Assembly (NCBI GenBank): GCA_022842305.1
Contig: JALHPY010000001.1
Span: 96,401 to 160,400, forward strand
DNA from: Rubrivivax sp.
GTDB taxonomy: Bacteria > Pseudomonadota > Gammaproteobacteria > Burkholderiales > Burkholderiaceae_C
Length of the DNA stretch: 64,000 nucleotides
Direction: 5' to 3'
The notes below the pieces were generated by a model that worked only from the letters and a program-made list of their open reading frames with translations, was not told the DNA's origin and made no database searches. The translations under genes were made by a program, and so were the position numbers. How positions within the stretch are numbered: the first letter of the stretch is position 1; each line of letters opens with the position of its first letter. Shown piece after piece: positions 7,522 to 16,778 of this stretch.

Positions 7522-10500
7522 TCACGCTCCGTTGGGATTGCGGGCTTGACTGAATGCGTCTAGGCAAACGAGCGCAGCCGCAAATTCGATGGAGTCGCAT
7601 GCGTTGTCGCGGGCGTTCACGTCGCCTATCCGTAGCACGAGGCGCGCGTCGATACTCAGTCCCGCCTGCTCAAGGCTGACGGCGGGTAGCCGCGAGGAGG
7701 GCTCGACTTCCTTGCATAGTGGACGCTGTCTGATGGAAGGGAGCGCTGGCTCTATCGTGGTCCCAGTTGCCGGAAGCCAACCCGCGTGTACGGCCATCGC
7801 CTGCACCCGCTGCATCGCCGCTCCTGACGGTGGCTTGAGGGGCGCCAGCATCTTCAGCCGGGATTCCGTGTGAATGAACTGCCTTGCCGCGATGGCGATC
7901 AAGGAAAAGTGTTCTTGCCGCCACATGCTGAACTCGCGGCGCGGACCTATGACGCCCTCCCAGTCACTGTGAGGAATGGAGGCCGTTTGCTGCAACTCAT
8001 CCAATGACGCGTCGGACAGCGAAGCCAGCCCTGCTCGAAGGCGGCTATGGGCATTGACATGCAGCAGGCGCAGAAGTCCGTGCCTGCCTAGTCGGCTTGA
8101 CTTCTGTTCCCGGGCCAGCTTGAGCAAGCGCTCCTTTTCCGCATAGGCCAGTCTCTCGTAGACAGCTTCCGCGGAAGCATGCAGCCTCCTCACGAGGTCT
8201 ATATCCAGCAGGGTGTATTCGGCGGCCTCTGACTGCGTCCGTCCGCGCGACATATAGATCAGTGCCCTCAGAGCGTCTGCAGGAGATGCAGGGCGCGTCG
8301 CTCTCGTGCGGACTTGGGTCAATTCGACCGGCGCAAGCATCCTGTCTAGTGCAACAACCTTCACCTTGTCGGCGGTCAGACCTAGGCAATTGGTGCTTGG
8401 TGCCGGAGCGGCCAGGTCGATGGCCACATCGCTCAAAATGTGTAGGTAGCTTCTGAACGTGGTCGCCGGGTGGGCGTGACCCATGATGCTCGCCACAGCC
8501 CAGCTCCCGCGCCGCGTGCCCTTGGGAGACTTGGTGCCGAGCAGGACCTCTGGTATGCGGCTGTCGCTGGCGGCAGCGCTCAATCCGGGAAACTGCCTTC
8601 CGGGCGACTCCACGGCGATCCAGACCCGTGTCGCAAATCCCTTCCTCAGCTTGTGCATCGTGGACGTAGCTTGTCCCGTCAATGACTGGAGCTGCTCGTT
8701 CACCCGTGTCCTTGCTCTGATGCCATCGATGGGCCTTGACGGGTCGTTCCTGCTGGCGAAGGCCGGGGGGTCTTCCGTGCCGACGGCCTCACAGTCATGG
8801 AAGGCAGCCAGATGCGCCAAGGCCCGCAACTCGATGGGCTGCAACTCGAACAATAATGGCACGACCCTGCGCGCGGCATGGGTCTTCAGCTTGCGGAGGC
8901 GATTGCCTTGCACCACGACCCGTATCGGCTGCGCGGTCAGGAAGAGGTCCGAACGCCGCAGCCCTGTGGCCTCGCCGCCGCGCAGGCCGAACCGGAAAGC
9001 CAGCAATGCGATGCACTGCAATTGCCACCCTTCGGCCTCATCATCGCCGTCCTGGGCCAGCCGATGCAGCAGTTCAATGTAGGTTGCCTCGTCGACAAGG
9101 CCCGCCGAGCCCAGTTGGACGCGGTCGCCGACCGCCAGCACGGACCAGTCGATTTCCGGCAGGCCGGCGGCCATCTGGGCGAACCTATGAAAATTCCGCA
9201 GGCCGTCGTAGGTGTCTTTCAGGTTTTCCACGGTCGAGCCGTCGATCACCGCCGCATAGAACTCCTCGACCTCCAGGGCCTCCATGGCCGCGAGGTCGAC
9301 GGCATAGCCAATGGACTGGAAGCGGGGGGACAGTGCCGTGAAGTAGCGCAGAACGCTGGAGGTCGCCAGTTTGCGCGACCGGCCAGGGCGCAGCAGAAGG
9401 TCAATGGCCCACAGGCACAGGAGTTGGATGGCCGATGAGATCTGCTGTGCCTTGGAGTGAATTTCCCTGGCCAACTTATCCGCGGCATTTGTCCTGTGCT
9501 TTGAGCCGTCCGCGGCGGCGAGTTGTCTGAGGCTGCGCCTGAGCTCTTTGATCAACTCGAATGCCGCGGCGGCGCGGGTGCTGGCACCTAGGATTAGGTC
9601 CTCCGCTTGCTGCTCGGCATCTGATGCAGGTGCGCTGAAGTGCGTGGCAGAAGTCAGCTCGAAATCCAGGGGTGTGTCTTCTGGCAGCTCTGGTGCATGT
9701 GAGGCCTGCGCCGAACCGCCTGGCGTCTCCTCGCCCATCGCGGTGTCGCTGGACAGCTGTGCGCTTACCCATCGCCCGCACCGCAACCTGACCCAGTCGC
9801 CCCAGCCAAGCGATGCGCCGCAAACCCTGCCTGACAGGTAGGCCGCGACAGCGCCGGGCAGTTCTATGGCATTGGCCTGGCCGACGACCAGAAGCACGCT
9901 GGCGAGCAGCTCATCGGCTGTCGACAGGTCTTCCTCCGCAAACTGGTCGGCGCAGGCTGTAACGAGGTCGCCTGCCTTGTCATGGCTGGCGGCCCACGCA
10001 GACTCTCGACGTATGGCTCCGCGGATGCGATGCTGAAGCAACCATGCGCTACGCATCGAGATCGCAAAGCGCTGGATGGGCGCCGCGGGCTTGGCGAAAA
10101 GGTCGTCCGAAGGACTCCACTCTATATAGAAGGCGTCCAGAAGCCTGACGATGCGCCAGGAGTGATCGTCGACGATCACGCTCCTGAGCAGATCGTGGTG
10201 TGTGATTCTGCTGAACAGGGCCAAGTCGTAGACGGCCAAGCACTGGGCCTTCAGGACGGAGATGCGGGATCGCTCTCCTTCGCGTTCGAACATGGTCTCG
10301 AGCGCCTGGCACAGCAGGGCCCTGGTTTCGAGAGACTTCGGGGCCAGTGGCGTGAAGGGGGTGGGCTCGATCGGCCGGAGGTCGTAGCGCATGCCAATGC
10401 GGGCCCGCCTGCCGTTCTCTGTCCATGCGGTGCCAGCCAGTTGGAGCAGGCGTTCGTAGCGCAGTGCTCCGGTTGACGACGGCATGCCCTGGCCATCGGC

Positions 10501-13194
10501 GATCAGCCGGTGGCTCAGCTCCGCGATCTGGTCCTCGGTCAACTGGCATATCAGGGCGGCCATTTCGCCGTCGGGCGTGACCGCCGCCTGCGAGGCGTCG
10601 TCCAAGGCAGTGCCCTCAAGCTTGTTGGCTTGCGTCAGCTCTTGGACGAAGGCCCGGATGATCTGATCCGCCTGGTGTCGCTGATGTGCGAGCCTGTCTT
10701 CCTTGGTGCGACGCCGGTTTGGTCGGGCGGTCGAGGTCCAGCTGACTTTGAGGTCGTCCACGTCGGCTAGGTGGCTGCTCCAGAGCGGCGGCGCGCGGAA
10801 GCCAAGGAGGTCAAATACCATGGTGATCGCCGGACGTATCGACTCCGAATCCTGGCGCCACACGCGCATCGAGAAGTCTCCGTGCGTCAGGGTTGCGCCG
10901 TCGCTGTGCCCCAGGATGCTGTCCACGATCTCCAGATCGGCTCGCGCAAGGCTGTGCAGCTTCGTTCGGAGCCGATGGCGGAAGAAGTTGAGAGGGAGCT
11001 TGGACTCGATGCGATGCGGATCGCCCGGCAGTCCCCGATGCCTGTTCTCCAATGCTGCGAAGCGGAGGCCCGCCTGGCTGGGTTCAAGTATGAACAGGAG
11101 GCTAGGCAACTCGACGTGTTCGGCGCGGGCCCTGCCGTGTGGCTCGGAGCCCAGTTCCGAGAGCAGCCGCGGCAGGTGCGAATCTACATATAGAGACTTG
11201 AAGGCCCTGCACAGCTGGGTGGGGAGTGGAACCAGGCGTCCTGTTTCCGCGATGGGCGATGCCTTGTCGTCGATGAAAACTTCGCTGTGTTCCCAGTCGA
11301 AGTCGTGCACGGAGCGCCAGAGGCCGCTGACCGGCCGGGCTCCGGTGGCGGCGCGCAGCGCCGAGTCCCAGTAGAGTGCTACCGCATTGTGAAATTGAAT
11401 GGGATCGTTGGCGCGTCGATGCCTCTCAATCAATTCGCGGGCATGGTGGAAGCCGGCGCAGGCGAGGTCGTCGTCTACTGCTTCCAGCAGACTTCCCGCT
11501 GCATTGATTGGCAGACGCGGGTCGTCCTGCGTGGATGCAACCAAGCGCGGGTGGAACGGCGCAATCGCATCGCTGTGGTAGGCGGTGTAGACGGTTGAAG
11601 ATGGCAGCACCGACGCCCGATTTGAAGCGAGCAGTCGGGCGAGAACGTGATCGTGAGTCTTCTCGAAGGCGGTCTGGCCCAGCGAGCGGGCGAGCATCGA
11701 TGACTGCAGCCGGGCCGTGCCTCTGCCTTGCTTCACCCAAGCGCGGAACGCGCCTCGGATCGATGACTGGCGGTCCGGCCAGATCTGGCCGAGCAGCAGA
11801 ACGCTCGGCGCATTCGATTGGGCGGCGCGGAGTGCACCCAGTGCGTCGACAGGGATGGCGAAGCTCAGCGATGTGGCCGCAGCCGTGACAAGGTTCTTGG
11901 TGTCTGCCTGCGGGCGCCAGTGACCAGGGCGCCGCGGAGGCGCCCGGACCAGTAGTCCGCGGGCCAGATCGATGCGCCACTCTGAATCTGCGTCTTCAAC
12001 CGAGCCGCTAGGGATGAGTGCAACCTCTTCGAGGGACATGCCCGCCGACAGGGCAACGCTGACCAGAGCCGCGAGCGTGCGCTCCTTGCTGCTCGTTGGG
12101 TGTTCCAAGGTGGCGTGAACCAACTTGTCCAGGTCCTCCCGCTCCGGCGGCGACAGCAAACTCCAGTCCCAAGGCAGGAATCGTGCGGCAGCGCCAATCC
12201 GAAAGCGGATGGACTGGATGTGCCGGTCCTGTTCCTCTGCCGTCTGTTCTGGATCTACCTCGTAAACCGCGAGTTCTTCGTCGTCCTGGTCCCCGGTCCT
12301 CGACAAGGCAAGGGGTGCAGGTCGCGGCACAGGCTGTTCTGGGTCCTCTGCTGCAAGGGCATCGACGGCCTTCTGGTGCTCTAGATACTCACTCCAGGGA
12401 ATCTCTTCGCGACCGAACACGTCGGAGCCAGGCCAAGAGCCGCTGAAGGGATCGTTCTCGAAATTGGCTAGGCGCCGGACCCTGGTAAGGAAAATCTTGT
12501 GTGTCGGCTGGAGCTCGGACGTCTGGCCGCCAAGAGCATCCTCTGGCCTCTTGAGGCGTTGGTTGATTTCCTCCCAACAGTCGGTCGATGCCCCCAACTT
12601 GAGCACCAGGCCATGCCAAGCGCTGGTGTCTTCCTCCAGCGCGGCCTGAGCCAGGCTCTTGCAAATGCGGGCCAAGATCAGGTCCGGCACGGGCTTGAGT
12701 AGGAACAGGCGCAGGCCGTGGAGAAGGGCCCAGGCACGCAATCGTCGGTGGGGCGCATTGGCGGCGCCAAAGGGATATGGACGCTGCATCATGAAGAAAA
12801 GGGCGTCGTGCCGGACCGACAGCACCCCTTCCTCCACGTCCGCCGAATACTCCTTGTCGCTGCTGGCGTCGACGGCGATTCGGGCCGGCATCTTGGCGTC
12901 AAAGAAGGAGGGGCGCCGCTCCCAGGCGGCTGCTAGCGCAGCCATTCCGTACGTCTGGGTTCCGTTCAGGTCCCATCGCTTGAGGATGGGCGCCACGCCT
13001 TCCAGGGCATCTAGAGTGCACCGATACAGTGCGCGCTGTGTGGCCGTGCGAACCTGCAGGGCTCGGGTGAGCAGCGACAGCGGAACCGCCACGCCCGCAG
13101 CCGCTGACCAGTCGATGATGGCCTGATAGATATCCGGCCCAATGGTCAGGCGGGCGCCGCTGGTCGGCGGGAAAGTGGGGACCTCTTGGCGCAA
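7522..13194 (-). CDS. Giant protein with two tyrosine-recombinase-like domains
   Basis: A 1890-residue reading frame. Near the C-terminus is a full tyrosine recombinase catalytic domain: FGLRGGEATGLRRSD (Arg about 1404), a Lys in the beta hairpin (RLRKLKTHAARRVVPL), HKLRKGF (H-x-x-R, about 1513-1516), GHAHPATTFRSYLH (His about 1572, candidate Tyr about 1583). Near 620-765 is a second, weaker copy: TGARPVSGLW, DDKAS, RHRLRTKL and LGHSDG, but with Phe and no Tyr in the segment after GH. The N-terminal 350 residues and the C-terminal 300 residues match nothing I know. The start is TTG at 13194 with GAGG about 9 bases upstream. Typical integrases are 300-450 residues, so this is four to five times normal length. 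An HTH gene lies 21 bases upstream. It probably binds or recombines DNA; whether it moves its own element is unknown. Confidence 0.8.
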   Translation of the reverse strand: MRQEVPTFPPTSGARLTIGPDIYQAIIDWSAAAGVAVPLSLLTRALQVRTATQRALYRCTLDALEGVAPILKRWDLNGTQTYGMAALAAAWERRPSFFDAKMPARIAVDASSDKEYSADVEEGVLSVRHDALFFMMQRPYPFGAANAPHRRLRAWALLHGLRLFLLKPVPDLILARICKSLAQAALEEDTSAWHGLVLKLGASTDCWEEINQRLKRPEDALGGQTSELQPTHKIFLTRVRRLANFENDPFSGSWPGSDVFGREEIPWSEYLEHQKAVDALAAEDPEQPVPRPAPLALSRTGDQDDEELAVYEVDPEQTAEEQDRHIQSIRFRIGAAARFLPWDWSLLSPPEREDLDKLVHATLEHPTSSKERTLAALVSVALSAGMSLEEVALIPSGSVEDADSEWRIDLARGLLVRAPPRRPGHWRPQADTKNLVTAAATSLSFAIPVDALGALRAAQSNAPSVLLLGQIWPDRQSSIRGAFRAWVKQGRGTARLQSSMLARSLGQTAFEKTHDHVLARLLASNRASVLPSSTVYTAYHSDAIAPFHPRLVASTQDDPRLPINAAGSLLEAVDDDLACAGFHHARELIERHRRANDPIQFHNAVALYWDSALRAATGARPVSGLWRSVHDFDWEHSEVFIDDKASPIAETGRLVPLPTQLCRAFKSLYVDSHLPRLLSELGSEPHGRARAEHVELPSLLFILEPSQAGLRFAALENRHRGLPGDPHRIESKLPLNFFRHRLRTKLHSLARADLEIVDSILGHSDGATLTHGDFSMRVWRQDSESIRPAITMVFDLLGFRAPPLWSSHLADVDDLKVSWTSTARPNRRRTKEDRLAHQRHQADQIIRAFVQELTQANKLEGTALDDASQAAVTPDGEMAALICQLTEDQIAELSHRLIADGQGMPSSTGALRYERLLQLAGTAWTENGRRARIGMRYDLRPIEPTPFTPLAPKSLETRALLCQALETMFEREGERSRISVLKAQCLAVYDLALFSRITHHDLLRSVIVDDHSWRIVRLLDAFYIEWSPSDDLFAKPAAPIQRFAISMRSAWLLQHRIRGAIRRESAWAASHDKAGDLVTACADQFAEEDLSTADELLASVLLVVGQANAIELPGAVAAYLSGRVCGASLGWGDWVRLRCGRWVSAQLSSDTAMGEETPGGSAQASHAPELPEDTPLDFELTSATHFSAPASDAEQQAEDLILGASTRAAAAFELIKELRRSLRQLAAADGSKHRTNAADKLAREIHSKAQQISSAIQLLCLWAIDLLLRPGRSRKLATSSVLRYFTALSPRFQSIGYAVDLAAMEALEVEEFYAAVIDGSTVENLKDTYDGLRNFHRFAQMAAGLPEIDWSVLAVGDRVQLGSAGLVDEATYIELLHRLAQDGDDEAEGWQLQCIALLAFRFGLRGGEATGLRRSDLFLTAQPIRVVVQGNRLRKLKTHAARRVVPLLFELQPIELRALAHLAAFHDCEAVGTEDPPAFASRNDPSRPIDGIRARTRVNEQLQSLTGQATSTMHKLRKGFATRVWIAVESPGRQFPGLSAAASDSRIPEVLLGTKSPKGTRRGSWAVASIMGHAHPATTFRSYLHILSDVAIDLAAPAPSTNCLGLTADKVKVVALDRMLAPVELTQVRTRATRPASPADALRALIYMSRGRTQSEAAEYTLLDIDLVRRLHASAEAVYERLAYAEKERLLKLAREQKSSRLGRHGLLRLLHVNAHSRLRAGLASLSDASLDELQQTASIPHSDWEGVIGPRREFSMWRQEHFSLIAIAARQFIHTESRLKMLAPLKPPSGAAMQRVQAMAVHAGWLPATGTTIEPALPSIRQRPLCKEVEPSSRLPAVSLEQAGLSIDARLVLRIGDVNARDNACDSIEFAAALVCLDAFSQARNPNGA

Positions 13195-13215
13195 GCAATC
13201 GGCCTCAATCGGTGT

Positions 13216-13470
13216 CTATCGTGGACCGACTCTACCTGAGAAGGGTGCGCCAAGTGCTTGAAAACTGGCTAAAAGTCCGTTTGCCACCAAGTTCGTACGA
13301 TTAAAAACCATCAAACGTGGTGCTCTCATAACCCAGTCTTTAAGGTACTCAAGGTCGCGTTTGAGCGTGGCCGGCGACACCTCCAACTCGTCCAGCAACG
13401 CCTGAAAACTCACGTGTCCGCGGTTGCGGATGAGCATCTCGATCTTGTAGACGCGGGCAGTCTTGGTCAT
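13216..13470 (-). CDS. Short DeoR/WYL-type HTH protein, apparently lacking the WYL domain
   Basis: Eighty-four residues from the ATG at 13470. MTKTARVYKIEMLIRNRG then VSFQALLDELEVSPATLKRD then LEYLKD is the winged HTH of DeoR/WYL regulators, which normally continues for another 230 residues into a WYL sensor domain. Here the sequence stays similar for one more strand (APRLMVFNR) and ends. It may be a decayed regulator or a deliberately short DNA-binding protein. The frame is open upstream, with other ATGs at 13584 and 13770, so the N-terminus is uncertain. Its stop is 21 bases before the giant recombinase start, in the same direction, so they probably form an operon. Confidence 0.6.
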   Translation of the reverse strand: MTKTARVYKIEMLIRNRGHVSFQALLDELEVSPATLKRDLEYLKDWVMRAPRLMVFNRTNLVANGLLASFQALGAPFSGRVGPR

Positions 13471-13738
13471 CGAGCGTCGAGACTTCTGCTCGCTCGCTGT
13501 TGGTGCGTTACCTACTGTAGCTGCAGCTTCGGGACCTACCGCCTCAATTCCGGGGATCGCGTCCACCAATTCCAGGGGTCTCATGGCAGGACATTGACCT
13601 GTCGCAAGCTCAAATACTGAGCCACTCTGCGACAGCCGGGAAGCATGATCCGAGCGTACCTGGCTCACTATTTGAGCTGGTCGCCTGCCATCCTGAGCTG
13701 CCCGGCCAATGCCGCCCACGCCCAAGGAGATGCTCGCC

Positions 13739-14890
13739 ATGCTGTCCGACCACGCTTGCCGGCCTTCCACGTCCCCGTCCCAGCCCGGCTTCGAGATTGG
13801 CTGGGACTACGCCCACTACCGGCTGGTGCCGCCGCCGGAACACCTGCTGGCCGGCAACCCGGTGCGCGACGGCTGGGAGGCTGGCCAGGCGGTCTTCGGC
13901 CTGCGCACCCTGCGGCCCACACCCCAGGTGAAGAAGTGGCTGCAGCTCAGGCTGGGCGCCTGGATGCGCGGCAAGCACTTCGACCTGTTGCAGGTGACGC
14001 CCAACTTCCTGCGCCGCATCGAATTGGCCGCCTGCCCGATCACGGGGGAGGCTCTCACCCAGGGCACGGGCCTGCCCAGCGACGCCTCGGTCGACCGCGT
14101 CAACAACCAGGCCGGCTACGCGGTTGGCAACCTGGCGGTGATGAGCGTGCGGGCAAACCAGGCCAAGTCGCTGTACGGCTGGCGCGACTGCGCGGAGTTC
14201 GCGCGCCAGATCGAGGTAGGCGGGTTGGGCCAGATCGATGGACTGTCGGCCGCCTGCTGGGCGCGCCTTGCAGCACTGGCCAGCCTGTGCACGCCGCTGA
14301 TCCACGCCGAGGCCGCCTGCCTGCCGCTGCTGGTGCTGCCGCCGCCGCGGCTGCGCGTCATCAATCCCGCGCAGGCGCTGCAGGTGGTGCTGACGCTGCG
14401 CTACACCCGCCCGGGGCGGATGCCGCAGGCCGACCGGCTGGAGGCGCTGTTCCCCAGGCCCGCCCGCACTGCCCTGCGCAGCCTGATGACGTCGCTGCTG
14501 GCCCGGCGCATCGCCGCCGGTCCCGGCGCGGACGCCGCCGCTCTGGGCCGGGCGATGCAGAACGCCTGGGCCAGCCCGCAGATCCTCAGGCACTGGCAGA
14601 AGCTGGCGATGAGCCTTGGGGAGGCCGCCTGCGAACGCATCGTCGAGCAGGCCGCCACCAGCGGGCTGGCCGACCCGTCCTTGCGCTGCCTGCCGCTGGA
14701 AGCGGCCACCGACGGCTGGGCGTTGCAGTCCGAGGGGCGGGTGACGGAGGAGGTTGTTATGAACGCCGACTCCACCGACGAAGTGTCAAACGGCTGGAGC
14801 CCACCGGCCGTCCCGATCGACGCTACTACGCCGGCCCGGCGCATGGCAGGCCAAAGGCTGCAACAAGGTCTGGCGCGGCTGGCACACTGA
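13739..14890 (+). CDS. HNH-like protein of unknown role
   Basis: About 383 residues. Residues about 99-143 (CPITGEAL ... SVDRVNNQAGYAVGNLAVMS ... NQAKS) follow the pattern DR-x5-GY-x2-GN-x8-N-x2-K seen in HNH endonucleases of phage and plasmid origin, although the usual first catalytic His is not evident, so nuclease activity is doubtful. The rest is helical and Ala/Leu/Arg-rich. AAGGAG is placed 9 bases before the ATG at 13739, favouring that start over the ATGs at 13709 and 13730. It is followed by two more genes in the same direction (59 and 239 residues), which looks like an operon of accessory genes. Confidence 0.6.
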   Translation: MLSDHACRPSTSPSQPGFEIGWDYAHYRLVPPPEHLLAGNPVRDGWEAGQAVFGLRTLRPTPQVKKWLQLRLGAWMRGKHFDLLQVTPNFLRRIELAACPITGEALTQGTGLPSDASVDRVNNQAGYAVGNLAVMSVRANQAKSLYGWRDCAEFARQIEVGGLGQIDGLSAACWARLAALASLCTPLIHAEAACLPLLVLPPPRLRVINPAQALQVVLTLRYTRPGRMPQADRLEALFPRPARTALRSLMTSLLARRIAAGPGADAAALGRAMQNAWASPQILRHWQKLAMSLGEAACERIVEQAATSGLADPSLRCLPLEAATDGWALQSEGRVTEEVVMNADSTDEVSNGWSPPAVPIDATTPARRMAGQRLQQGLARLAH

Positions 14891-14936
14891 TCGGCGAAGT
14901 GCGCAGGCCGCCGCCGGTCGCCTTGAGGCTCCGCCA

Positions 14937-15116
14937 ATGGTTTCGTTGCAACGGCAGCCGTCTCTGGCCGCGGAGTTGCCGCTGCTGGTGCCAGGCTATG
15001 ACCAGACGCCGGCCGCTGCTCGGGCCATGCTCGCCGGGCTGCGCTTGAGCGGCGAAGTGCTGAACGAAGCGATCGTGGCGGCCATCGGGCAATTGGCCAA
15101 GCCTGCCGAAACCTGA
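14937..15116 (+). CDS. Small conserved-looking protein, 59 residues
   Basis: ATG at 14937 preceded by TGAGG at a spacing of 8; stop TGA at 15114-15116. The product begins MVSLQRQPSLAAELPLLVPGY and continues as one amphipathic helical segment with no Cys or membrane helix. It sits 46 bases after the HNH-like gene and 24 bases before the nuclease-like gene, which supports it as a real operon member. Function unknown. Confidence 0.45.
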   Translation: MVSLQRQPSLAAELPLLVPGYDQTPAAARAMLAGLRLSGEVLNEAIVAAIGQLAKPAET

Positions 15117-15140
15117 ATCTCAACCAGACGTTCCACCCCC

Positions 15141-15860
15141 ATGTCCCGCGAAGATCGAATACTTGCGGCCCTCGCGACCGGCCGCCGACTGTGTGACGAC
15201 TGCCTGTCCGAAGTGGCCGATGTTAGGCCGCGGCAATCGGTCTACCAGGCTTGCAGCGCCCTGCGCGACCAGGGCGTGCTGACGCGACTCACCGAAGGCT
15301 GCGAGGCCTGCAACCGGATGAAGATCACTAACGCCCGCCTGCTGAGGCCGGTCGGTCAACTTCCGAGGGTTGGCCTTGCGGAAGCCAGCCAGTCAGACCC
15401 GAAGAAGCCCGGACCCGTCCAGACCCTGGTGATCGAGCGACCCTGGTACTGGGAGGGCCATGTCCAGGCCAAGATCGTCGAGTTCCTCAAGGCCCATGGC
15501 GCCGCGGTTCAGTCGCAGGCGGATACCGCAGCACGTGAGCAAGGCAAGGACATCGTGGCTGTGGACCGGGACGGATGCGTCCTGTGGGTCTCTGTCAAGG
15601 GGTTCCCGGAGAGCAGCCCCAACACGCAAGCCAGGCACTGGTTTGCCGGCGCACTGCTCGATATGGCGCTCTACCGGGCAGAGAGCGACAAGCCGCGCCT
15701 CGCCCTCGGGTTCCCGGCGGGCTTCTCGACCTACGAGAACCTCGTCAGGCGAACCAAGGCGACGCTCGGGTTCCTCGGGTGCCATCTCTTCTGGGTTGCG
15801 CAGAGCGGCGAGGTCACACGCGAAAGTCTGTCTGGAACGATCCCAAAATGGGCGGACTGA
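15141..15860 (+). CDS. PD-(D/E)XK-like nuclease-fold protein with N-terminal winged helix
   Basis: A 239-residue protein. Residues 1-65 (ILAALATGRRLCDDCLSEV ... SVYQACSALRDQGVLTRL) look like a winged-helix domain with a Cys cluster (CDDC, and CEAC just after). From about residue 102 (WYWEGHVQAKIVEFLKAHG) a restriction-endonuclease-like fold follows: GKDIVAVD (about 135, candidate catalytic Asp) and LWVSVKG (about 148-154, candidate x-V-K strand), then a helix with a hydrophobic core. It is the third gene of a rightward run. Nuclease activity is inferred from the fold pattern only. Confidence 0.55.
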   Translation: MSREDRILAALATGRRLCDDCLSEVADVRPRQSVYQACSALRDQGVLTRLTEGCEACNRMKITNARLLRPVGQLPRVGLAEASQSDPKKPGPVQTLVIERPWYWEGHVQAKIVEFLKAHGAAVQSQADTAAREQGKDIVAVDRDGCVLWVSVKGFPESSPNTQARHWFAGALLDMALYRAESDKPRLALGFPAGFSTYENLVRRTKATLGFLGCHLFWVAQSGEVTRESLSGTIPKWAD

Positions 15861-15941
15861 AGCCTCTGTCCATGCCGAGTCGACATGGAGGTCCCCTGCC
15901 GGGCGTGCCTGACCCAGTAGCCTCCGCCGCTTCTAGGAACC

Positions 15942-16121
15942 ATGACGCCCATCAACAGGTTCAACCACCGAGAAGACGTCGGACCCAAGTGGCTGCCTCT
16001 CTCCTACCTGCTTGCGTGGCTTCGGCCGCAGTTGGAACGCGGTTCGGCAAGGCATGCGATTTGCGCCGGTCGCTCGAGGCGTCCGATTTGCCGGCTTACG
16101 CTCGCCACAAGGCGGCCATAG
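15942..16121 (+). CDS. Possible small protein, 59 residues
   Basis: The frame begins MTPINRFNHREDVGPKWLPL and reads like protein for about 40 residues, then turns into an Arg-rich tail, so the 3' part may be off-frame or decayed. The AGGA upstream of the ATG is close. It lies between the nuclease-like gene and the phosphatase operon. Weak. Confidence 0.25.
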   Translation: MTPINRFNHREDVGPKWLPLSYLLAWLRPQLERGSARHAICAGRSRRPICRLTLATRRP

Positions 16122-16136
16122 GCTGGAGGTCATCGA

Positions 16137-16778
16137 GTGACATCGCATGAAAGACCCAGCAAAGCAGCACTGATGAGCAACCATGGAACGTTGTCCTGGA
16201 CCGGCGGGCGGCCGGTGCGCACGAGCACCAGCCACCCGCTGCGCATCGATGCCCTGCCGGCGGGGACAGCAGGCGGGCAGATCGGCATCACCTTCTGCCC
16301 CGGCAAGAAGGGGCCCAGTGCATCCGGCTACGACTGGGACCGTGACATTGACCAGGACCTGGATGTGGTGGTGGCCTGGAAGCCTGCGGCCGTGGTGGCG
16401 CTGATCGAGGACTTCGAGTTCGCGATGCTGGGCGTGCCCGACCTGGGCGAACGCGTGCAGGCCAGGGGCATCGAGTGGCACCACCTGCCCATCGTCGACG
16501 TGCAGCCGCCGGACGACCGCTTCGAGGCAGGCTGGATCTCCAGCGGCCCGAGGCTGCTGCAATTGCTGAAGGAAGGGCGGCGCCTGCTCGTGCACTGCCG
16601 CGGCGGGCTCGGACGCGCTGGCACGGTCGGCGCCAGAATGCTGGTGGAACTGGGCATGGAGCCAGCCGCGGCCGTGCGCGCCGTGCGGCAGGCTCGGCCC
16701 GGGGCCATCGAGACGCGGCAGCAGGAGCGCCATGTGCTCGGCCTGTCACCCGGCAAGCAAGCTTTAGGACCGTATTGA
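16137..16778 (+). CDS. Dual-specificity/CDKN3-like protein phosphatase
   Basis: A 213-residue protein. HCRGGLGRAG carries the C-x5-R P-loop of cysteine phosphatases (Cys154, Arg160), preceded by a loop with Asp near residue 121 (IVDVQPPDDRF) that would be the general acid. The fold matches the CDKN3/DSP group found in proteobacteria; substrates are phosphotyrosine, phosphoserine or other phosphate esters. A GTG at 16137 follows GGAGG by about 10 bases; ATG at 16173 is the alternative. Its stop overlaps the next start (TGATG at 16776-16780), so it is translationally coupled to the macro-domain-like gene. Intact catalytic residues suggest it is active. Confidence 0.85.
   Translation: MTSHERPSKAALMSNHGTLSWTGGRPVRTSTSHPLRIDALPAGTAGGQIGITFCPGKKGPSASGYDWDRDIDQDLDVVVAWKPAAVVALIEDFEFAMLGVPDLGERVQARGIEWHHLPIVDVQPPDDRFEAGWISSGPRLLQLLKEGRRLLVHCRGGLGRAGTVGARMLVELGMEPAAAVRAVRQARPGAIETRQQERHVLGLSPGKQALGPY

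Noticed and set aside
13645..15048. A 467-codon rightward frame over the HNH-like gene
   Set aside because: Arg/Ala/Pro-rich translation typical of a shadow; the gene from 13739 in another frame has coherent motifs.
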